Part shown: one piece after another, positions 1 through 5,279 of the stretch
Layout: every line of letters starts with the position of its first letter
Position numbering within the stretch: the stretch's first letter is position 1
NCBI GenBank assembly: GCA_003527165.1
Contig: DPSI01000256.1
Location: forward strand, 1 to 5,279
Direction of reading: 5' to 3'
Source of the DNA: Pseudomonas sp.
GTDB taxonomy: Bacteria > Pseudomonadota > Gammaproteobacteria > Pseudomonadales > Pseudomonadaceae
DNA length: 5,279 nt
Position numbers and translations under genes: made by a program
Notes under the pieces: model-generated
What the model was told of the DNA's origin: nothing
What the model saw: only the letters and a program-made list of their open reading frames with translations
The model's database searches: none

Positions 1-22
1 CAGGCGCTTGAATCGGATCGCT

Positions 23-26
23 GGAG
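23..26 (+). promoter_or_regulatory. Ribosome binding site deciding the GTG start of the hybrid kinase
   Basis: GGAG lies seven bases before the GTG at 34, which is normal Shine-Dalgarno spacing. It supports this non-ATG start, because the reading frame has no stop between the left edge and position 34 and cannot by itself define the beginning. No promoter can be recognised in the 33 bases available. Confidence 0.7.
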
Positions 27-33
27 CGGCGTT

Positions 34-2901
34 GTGTCATCGAAAACCCCTACCGGGATACGACAATGGATCTGGCGCGCTTTCGTCCAGAGCGCGCTGA
101 TCCCGCTGGTGCTGGTCGAGGTGGTGCTGATCGCGGCCTACCTGCTGACCAACAATGCCATCCGTGATGCGCAAATCGAGCATCTGCGCGAGACCGCGCT
201 GTCCGAATTACAGGCTGCGGCCGACCGCGAGTCGCGAATCATCAGTCAGCAGCTGCAACAGGTGGCGAGCGCTGCGAGCTTGTTTCGCAATTTCACCGTC
301 CGCGCGCTGGAAGAAGACGGCCCCGAGCCACCTGCGCAGCTGAGGCTTGGTGCCGGTGGGGTGCGCTACAGCCCGCATGACGAGGGCGGTGCGGCGAGCT
401 TTTACTCCGGCGCCACCGCGCCCGAGCAGCAGGACCTGGAAAAAGTCGCGCGCTTGCACCGGCTCGATCCGCTGATGAAGGAGCTGCACGCGGCGAACCC
501 GTTGATCGCCAGTCTCTATTTCAACAGCTGGGACAGCTACAACCACATCTACCCCTGGTTCGACACCGCGGAGCAGTATCCGCCGGACGTGGTTATCCCG
601 AGCTACAACTTCTATTACCTGGCCAGTTCTTGGCATAACCCGGCGCGTCGAGTGGTCTGGACCGATGTCTACCTGGATCCGGCCGGGCACGGCTGGATGA
701 TGTCGGCCATCGCGCCGGTATATCGCGGCGACTTTCTGGAAGGGGTCAGCGGCATCGATATCACCGTCAGCGGCATTTTGGAGCAGATAGGCAGCCTTCG
801 GGTGCCCTGGAATGGCTATGGCGTGCTGATCAGTCGCGACCTCAGCATCATGGCGCTGCCCGAGGCGGGGGAGCGCCAGTTCGGCCTCGACGAGCTGACC
901 GAGCATTCATACCACGAAGCGATTCACCGGGAGATTTTCAAACCCGAGGACTTCCGCCTCGGTCGCCGGCCGGAAACCCGCGAACTGGCGCACGCCATTG
1001 CCGCGCAGACCGAAGGCGTGCAGCGCCTGAACCTCGATGGTCGCCAGCAGCTGGTGGCCTGGGCCACGGTGGAGCAGACCGGCTGGCACCTGTTGGCGGT
1101 GGTGGACGAGGCCGAAGTGTTCAGTCAGACCAATGCCTTGGCCAGCCGCTATCAGCAGATCGGCTACCTGCTGATTGCCGGGCTGCTGCTGTTCTATCTT
1201 TTGTTCTTCGCCTATATGTGGCTGCGTGCGCGACGGCTCAGTCAGGCACTGCTCACCCCTATCGCCAGCATCTCGCGAATGATGGGCCAGATCGGCCTCG
1301 GCCAGTGGCGGCCGCAGCCGGTCGCCTCGGATATCCGTGAGCTCGACGAGCTGGCGCAGCACACCCAGGCCATCGGTGGCCAGCTTGAACTCAGCGAGGC
1401 GCAGCGGACGCAGACACAGAAACGCCTCGAGCTGGTGCTTGAAAGCGCCACCGAAAGCCTCTGGGAAAATGACATGCGCAGCGCCACGTTGCAGTTCGGC
1501 GGGCGCCTGCCGGCCCGTTTCGGGCTGCCTTCGTCGCGGCTCAGCGAAGCGCAATTCCTGCAACGCATCCATCCGCTCGATGTGCCCAAGGTGCGCGCCG
1601 AACTGGCCCGCATGCATCAGGGCGATGCCCTGCGCTACGAAAGCGAGTTCCGCTTCGCCGACGCCCTCGGCCAATACCACTGGCTGCTCAGCCGTGGCCG
1701 TGTGCTTGAACGTGATCCGCAGACCGGCGAAGCCACGCTGGTGGCCGGCACACATGTGGATATCGATGCGATCAAGCGGGTCGAGGAGGACCTGCGTCAA
1801 GTCACGCAGCAGGCCCAGGCCGCTAACCAGGCCAAGACCCATCTGATTTCCATTATCAGCCACGAGTTGCGTACACCGCTTAATGCGATCCTCGGCTTCG
1901 CTCAACTGATGCGCATGGACTGTTCGCCCGAAACCGATCCAGAGGCGGCCGACTATCTCGACGAGATTCTGCTGGCCAGCCGTCACCTGAATCAGCTACT
2001 CGGGGACATCCTCGACTGGTCGAGCCTGCAGGCCGAGCGGCCACGGCTGGAGCTCGAACGGGTCGAAGTCACCGCACTGATGCGCGAATGCGCCGAGCTG
2101 GTCGCACTCGACATTCAGCGCCATGGCCTGCAGCTCGAGTTCGACCTGCCGGTGGCGCCTATCGAGGTATTGGCCGAGCCACGGCGTCTGCGACAGGTGC
2201 TGCTCAATCTGCTGTCCAACGCCATCAAATACAACAAACCGGCTGGGCGGATTCTGCTGAGCATCGAAACGGTAGCGGGGCAGGTGAGATTGCTGGTCAA
2301 GGACACCGGGCTGGGCATCGACGAGGCGTTGCAGGCTCAGCTGTTCGAGCCGTTCCAGCGCCTGGGGCGCGAGAATTCCAATATCCAGGGCGCCGGCATC
2401 GGCCTGTCGCTGAGCCTGGAATACGCCAAGCTGATGGGCGGCAGCATCGGCGTACAGAGCGAGCTGGGTGCCGGTAGCGTTTTCTGGGTCGCATTGCCGA
2501 TTCTCGAACCGCAGCCTGTGCTGTCGACCCGCGAGCGGCCCCGGATCGTCTACGTCGAAGACGATCCGGCCAGCCAGCTGCTGGTGCGCAAGGCGCTGGC
2601 CGAGATCAGCGAGATCAACGTGATCGATAACGGTCGGACCGCGCTGGAACAGTTGCTCGCCAATCCACCGGAACTGTTATTGCTGGACCTCGATCTGCCC
2701 GAGCTGAAGGGCGAGGAACTGCTGACGCTGCTGCGCCAGGCGCCGGCCACACGCGAGATGCCGGTCATCGTGCTGAGTGCGTCGAGCGAAGCAGGTGGAG
2801 AGATTGATTGTCAGGCTCGTCTGGGCAAACCGCTGGACCTCGACGAGTTGCGGCGACAGGTTCGTGCCTGTCTGCAGACACGGGACCTCGAATCGAGCTG
2901 A
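34..2901 (+). CDS. Membrane-bound hybrid sensor histidine kinase (dCache-HAMP-like-PAS-HisKA-HATPase-REC)
   Basis: This is a 955-residue inner-membrane hybrid sensor kinase. A membrane segment (about 16-39) is followed by a periplasmic dCache-like sensor (about 40-370) and a second membrane segment (about 376-398). Next come a HAMP-like/coiled-coil linker (399-465) and a PAS_3-type domain (about 466-585, with the IHPLD and final GTHVDID signatures). The HisKA domain has SHELRTPLNA with phospho-acceptor His610. The HATPase has an N-box with Asn725/Asn729, G1 DTGLG at 757-761, F-box FEPF at 771-774 and G2 GAGIGL at 786-791. The C-terminal receiver (about 836-948) has acidic Asp843/Asp844, phospho-acceptor Asp885, Ser915 and Lys932. 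All catalytic residues are present, so it should be active. There is no HPt or DNA-binding domain, so its phosphorelay partner must be elsewhere. The GTG start is chosen for the GGAG seven bases upstream and because the next in-frame Met is residue 148, far past the first membrane segment. The frame is also open to the left edge, so a longer N-terminus is not excluded. The ligand is unknown. Confidence 0.95.
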   Translation: MSSKTPTGIRQWIWRAFVQSALIPLVLVEVVLIAAYLLTNNAIRDAQIEHLRETALSELQAAADRESRIISQQLQQVASAASLFRNFTVRALEEDGPEPPAQLRLGAGGVRYSPHDEGGAASFYSGATAPEQQDLEKVARLHRLDPLMKELHAANPLIASLYFNSWDSYNHIYPWFDTAEQYPPDVVIPSYNFYYLASSWHNPARRVVWTDVYLDPAGHGWMMSAIAPVYRGDFLEGVSGIDITVSGILEQIGSLRVPWNGYGVLISRDLSIMALPEAGERQFGLDELTEHSYHEAIHREIFKPEDFRLGRRPETRELAHAIAAQTEGVQRLNLDGRQQLVAWATVEQTGWHLLAVVDEAEVFSQTNALASRYQQIGYLLIAGLLLFYLLFFAYMWLRARRLSQALLTPIASISRMMGQIGLGQWRPQPVASDIRELDELAQHTQAIGGQLELSEAQRTQTQKRLELVLESATESLWENDMRSATLQFGGRLPARFGLPSSRLSEAQFLQRIHPLDVPKVRAELARMHQGDALRYESEFRFADALGQYHWLLSRGRVLERDPQTGEATLVAGTHVDIDAIKRVEEDLRQVTQQAQAANQAKTHLISIISHELRTPLNAILGFAQLMRMDCSPETDPEAADYLDEILLASRHLNQLLGDILDWSSLQAERPRLELERVEVTALMRECAELVALDIQRHGLQLEFDLPVAPIEVLAEPRRLRQVLLNLLSNAIKYNKPAGRILLSIETVAGQVRLLVKDTGLGIDEALQAQLFEPFQRLGRENSNIQGAGIGLSLSLEYAKLMGGSIGVQSELGAGSVFWVALPILEPQPVLSTRERPRIVYVEDDPASQLLVRKALAEISEINVIDNGRTALEQLLANPPELLLLDLDLPELKGEELLTLLRQAPATREMPVIVLSASSEAGGEIDCQARLGKPLDLDELRRQVRACLQTRDLESS

Positions 2902-2914
2902 GCCGCGGGCATCG

Positions 2915-3907
2915 CTAGTCAGCGAGCTCGCCGCAGAGGTCTAGGGTGAACCAGTGTTCGGCTTCCGTCTGCGACAAGCCGGCGCCAAGCAAGGCGAACA
3001 GCTTGCCGAGCGCCGCTTCGCGATTCATGCCGCCGCCGGAGATCACTCCACTGGCCGCCAGCTTGCTGCCGGCAGCATAGATACCGAACTCGACGTGACC
3101 CTGTGGACACTGGCTGATCGCCGCCAGTACCACGCCACGCTCGTGTGCTTGCTTCAAGGCCGCCAGCAACTCGGCATCATCAGCCGGGCCCGTGCCGCTG
3201 CCGTAGCATTCCAGCAACAGCCCCTGCACGCCGTTGGACAGCAGGCCACGCAGTTGTGATGCCTGGATACCCGGATAGAACGGCCATACCGCCAAGCCGA
3301 CCGGACGGCGCGGCTGGCGATAGTCGAGCGAGGCCGGAATGATCGGCGCACGCTGGCCCTGGCGCAGTCGAGGCGAGACGTCGAAGGCGTCGAGGGTCGA
3401 GGTGCCCAGCTTGCTGGCCCGAACGCCGGGCATCAGCTTGCCGCTGAAATACAGGTGTACGCCAGGCTCGACGCCAGCGTGCAGCGCCTGTAGGGCGCCG
3501 AACAGATTGCTCCAGGCATCGCTGCCCGGTACACCGGCGGGCAGCATGGAACCCGTCAGCAGCACCGGCACTTCGAGCCCGAGGAGCAGGAAGCTCAGAG
3601 CGGCGGCGCTGTACGCCAGGGTATCGGTGCCATGCAGCACCAGCACGCCATCGCAGCCGTCCTGTTCGACTCCGGCCCGAATGGCCTCGACCATGGCCAG
3701 CCAGTTGGCCTGATTCATGTTGGCGCTATCGATCGGTGGCAGCAGTTCGCGGAACTGCCAATCCGGCAGCACCAGCTCGGGTTGCTGGTTCTGCTGTTCG
3801 CGCAGCCTGCTGGCGAAGCCAGACGCGGGCATCAGGCCCTCGGCGCTCTGTTGCATGCCGATAGTGCCGCCGGTGTACAACACCATGATGTTTCTGGAAG
3901 CCGGCAT
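2915..3907 (-). CDS. ansA: Type I (cytoplasmic) L-asparaginase
   Basis: The 330-residue enzyme hydrolyses L-asparagine to L-aspartate and ammonia. It has no signal peptide, so it acts in the cytoplasm. The length is close to the E. coli AnsA I remember (about 338). The N-terminal domain carries the first active-site motif YTGGTIG (11-17, nucleophile Thr15), the substrate-contacting DS pair (60-61), and the second motif HGTDT (92-96, Thr94/Asp95). Lys166, in the ASK motif before TSTLDAF, completes the Thr-Lys-Asp set. The smaller C-terminal domain begins near residue 200. Two differences from E. coli AnsA, aligned from memory, stand out: the flexible-loop Tyr24 is Leu25 here, and allosteric-site Arg240 is Glu233. 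The ATG start has AGGAG five bases upstream. The gene lies 58 bases downstream of the symporter gene on the same strand and probably shares its transcript through a hairpin. Its stop is 13 bases from the stop of the convergent kinase gene. The family assignment is firm; kinetics and glutaminase side activity cannot be read from sequence. Confidence 0.95.
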   Translation of the reverse strand: MPASRNIMVLYTGGTIGMQQSAEGLMPASGFASRLREQQNQQPELVLPDWQFRELLPPIDSANMNQANWLAMVEAIRAGVEQDGCDGVLVLHGTDTLAYSAAALSFLLLGLEVPVLLTGSMLPAGVPGSDAWSNLFGALQALHAGVEPGVHLYFSGKLMPGVRASKLGTSTLDAFDVSPRLRQGQRAPIIPASLDYRQPRRPVGLAVWPFYPGIQASQLRGLLSNGVQGLLLECYGSGTGPADDAELLAALKQAHERGVVLAAISQCPQGHVEFGIYAAGSKLAASGVISGGGMNREAALGKLFALLGAGLSQTEAEHWFTLDLCGELAD

Positions 3908-3912
3908 AGGGT

Positions 3913-3917
3913 CTCCT
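3913..3917 (-). promoter_or_regulatory. ansA ribosome binding site
   Basis: On the minus strand AGGAG stands five bases before the ansA ATG (3907-3905). It begins only five bases after the T-run that follows the upstream hairpin. A ribosome bound here would therefore sit against the hairpin's 3' side. Confidence 0.8.
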
Positions 3918-3922
3918 ATATG

Positions 3923-3947
3923 AAAACAGGGGCCTGTGGCCCCTGTT
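3923..3947 (-). terminator. Intercistronic intrinsic terminator or attenuating hairpin between agcS and ansA
   Basis: A perfect 10-bp inverted repeat (3925-3934 with 3938-3947; arm AACAGGGGCC) has a three-base loop. Read on the minus strand, the stem runs into TTTT (3926-3923), the layout of a rho-independent terminator for agcS. The T-run is short, and two of its Ts lie within the stem. Read on the + strand, the hairpin is followed by CAAAC, so it is not bidirectional. It begins 18 bases after the agcS stop codon, and the T-run ends 15 bases before the ansA start. That leaves no space for an ansA promoter between them. Partial termination, or mRNA 3'-end protection after processing, is therefore likelier than a full transcription boundary. 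Confidence 0.72.
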
Positions 3948-3965
3948 CAAACGACGCGGATCAAC

Positions 3966-5262
3966 TTAGTGCTGATGCGCCTGGCTGGAGGCGCTCGCAT
4001 TCTTGGCCGGCGCTTCACCGCTGGCTCTGGCTGGCCAGGCGCTCGGATCCAGATCCAGATCAGCGAAGTTCTTCGGATCGAACACCGGTGACTCGATTCC
4101 AGCCTCACGCTGGCTATCGTAGTCGCGCATCAGCCGCAGGCCCACCTTGAACAGCAGGGCCAGGGCGATCAGGTTGCAGATGGCGAGCAGGCCCATGGTG
4201 ACGTCGGCGAAACTGAACACCGTACCCAGATCCTGGATCGAACCCCACATCACCAGGCCGATAACCATCACTCGGTAGACCATGACCGGCCAACGTTCGC
4301 TGGTAAAAAAGCCCAGTGCGTTCTCGCCGAGGTAGTAGTTGTAGATCAGGGTGGTGAACACGAACAGCAGCAGCGCCACGCTGATGAATACCCGGCCCCA
4401 TTCGCCGACCACGGCGGCCACGGCGGTTTGTGTCAGGACTACACCGGCCATGTCGCTGCCCGGCTCGAACACACCGGAGAGAATGATGATCAGCGCGGTG
4501 CAGCTGCACAGCACGATGGTGTCGATGAACACGCTCAGCGACTGCACGATGCCTTGGGCCACCGGATGCTTGACCTCGGCCACTGCCGCCACGTTGGGCG
4601 CGCTACCCAGCCCCGCTTCGTTGGAGAACAGGCCGCGCTTGACGCCCATGATGATCGCCGCGCCGATGCCGCCAGCGAATGCCGGTTCGAGACCGAAGGC
4701 GCTGCGGAAGATGGTGGCGAAGGCGTCGGGAATCGCGCCGGCATTGCTGCCAATGACGAAGATGGCCATGGCGATGTAGGAGAACGCCATCACCGGGACC
4801 AGCACGTCGGCGAACTTGGCGATGCGCTTGATGCCACCGAAGATGATCAGGCCGATCACCACCATCAGCACGATGCCGCTGATGAAGGTGGGCACGCCGA
4901 AGGTATCGTTCAGAGAGCTGGCAACGGTATAGGACTGCACAGCGTTGAAGCCGAAGCCGAAGGTCACCAGCAACAACAGCGACACCACGATGCCCAGCCA
5001 GCGCTGGCCGAGGCCGTGCTGGATGTAGAACGCCGGGCCGCCGCGATAGCCGCCGTCGGCTTCACGACGCTTGTACAGCTGCGCCAGCGAGCACTCGAAG
5101 TAGCTGGTGGCCATCCCGACCAGCGCCACGATCCACATCCAGAAAATCGCACCTGGTCCGCCCAGCATGATGGCGACCGAGACACCGGCGATGTTGCCGG
5201 CGCCGACGCGCCCGGCGACGCTGAGCATCAACGCCTGGAATGAACTGAGCTGGCCCGGCTGA
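3966..5262 (-). CDS. Sodium:alanine/glycine symporter, AGCS family (5' end missing)
   Basis: This is an inner-membrane secondary transporter (AGCS family, TC 2.A.25) that imports small neutral amino acids, typically alanine or glycine, with Na+. About 431 genomic codons are present. Roughly 50 N-terminal residues, including the start and first membrane helix, are missing compared with typical members of about 450-480. The frame stays open to the right edge. Signatures seen, numbering from the TTG codon at 5231, are GAGNIAGVSVAI (10-21) followed by GGPGAIFWMW (24-33), and MGVKRGLFSNEAGLGSAP (195-212). These are the most conserved family motifs. Hydrophobic segments fall near 8-40, 77-95, 115-133, 140-161, 185-196, 228-253, 278-300, 316-330 and 335-362. 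A polar, Ala/Ser-rich cytoplasmic tail of about 55 residues ends in HQH. An annotated start at the TTG would be wrong, because the upstream in-frame codons (QPGQLSSFQA) also fit the family. It probably forms an operon with the downstream ansA. Exact substrate and symbol cannot be assigned. Confidence 0.95.
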
Positions 5263-5279
5263 AGATCGGAAGAGCGGTT
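5263..5279. other. Illumina paired-end adapter remnant (sequencing artefact)
   Basis: AGATCGGAAGAGCGGTT is identical to the first 17 bases of the Illumina paired-end adapter as I remember it. It lies exactly at the window end. It contains the 13-base core AGATCGGAAGAGC common to Illumina adapters, plus the GGTT of the older paired-end version. The family-like reading frame of the symporter is lost at this point: the adapter codons give NRSSD, which does not resemble an AGCS protein. These bases should be treated as non-genomic and trimmed. Confidence 0.95.

Noticed and set aside
1..33. Promoter or end of an upstream gene before the kinase
   Set aside because: Only 33 bases are visible. A TGA at 9-11 could be a stop, but no upstream coding pattern or -35/-10 pair can be judged in so little sequence.
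907..1986. A 359-codon open frame on the minus strand, opposite the kinase, with another at 208-906
   Set aside because: Both lie wholly antisense to a kinase with intact domains. Their translations show no family motif and are rich in residues expected from reading GC-biased codons backwards. They are composition shadows.
2894..2930. The inverted repeat at the convergent junction as a bidirectional terminator
   Set aside because: The paired arms are only six bases with a 25-base spacer and no T-run follows on either strand, so a terminator call is not supported.
3632..4150. A 172-codon + strand frame spanning the agcS-ansA gap
   Set aside because: It covers parts of two well-supported minus-strand genes and the hairpin, has no recognisable domain, and no convincing ribosome binding site was seen.
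5229..5231. TTG as the symporter's start codon
   Set aside because: The family signature continues upstream in the same frame, and a start here would remove the first membrane helix. The true start lies off the contig.
4428..5243. A 271-codon open frame on the + strand, opposite the symporter
   Set aside because: Its product is a low-complexity His/Asp/Ala/Gly-rich chain with no hydrophobic core, as expected from the complement of membrane-helix codons. The minus-strand frame carries clear AGCS signatures.

Overview
The window is GC-rich DNA with dense coding and strong G/C bias at third codon positions. It looks like a gammaproteobacterium of the Pseudomonas type. The taxonomic call is an inference, resting on base composition, Pseudomonas-like protein sequences and a symporter-asparaginase gene pair that I recall from Pseudomonas genomes. 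It cannot be settled without a database search.

Layout: a large membrane-bound hybrid sensor histidine kinase on the + strand (34-2901) fills the left half. It meets, tail to tail across a 13-base gap, a cytoplasmic type I L-asparaginase gene (ansA, 3907-2915 on the minus strand). Upstream of ansA on the same strand is a sodium:alanine/glycine (AGCS family) symporter gene. Its 3' end is at 3966 and its 5' end is lost beyond the right edge. The agcS-ansA gap of 58 bases holds a perfect 10-bp hairpin followed by TTTT, then the ansA ribosome binding site. The hairpin is therefore best read as an intercistronic (partial) terminator inside an amino-acid uptake and deamidation operon. No gene-free stretch exceeds 60 bases.

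How the genes may work together: the symporter would import small neutral amino acids with sodium, and the asparaginase would release ammonia and aspartate from asparagine in the cytoplasm. Together they suggest amino-acid nitrogen scavenging. The kinase faces the other way and has its own start. Its periplasmic dCache sensor lacks the arginine/tryptophan pattern of amino-acid-binding dCache domains, so a link to the amino-acid genes is not supported by sequence.

The last 17 bases (5263-5279) match an Illumina paired-end adapter and are not genomic. The window is thus the end of an untrimmed contig, and the symporter is truncated by assembly, not by mutation. I found no mobile element, CRISPR array, RNA gene or clearly new system here.
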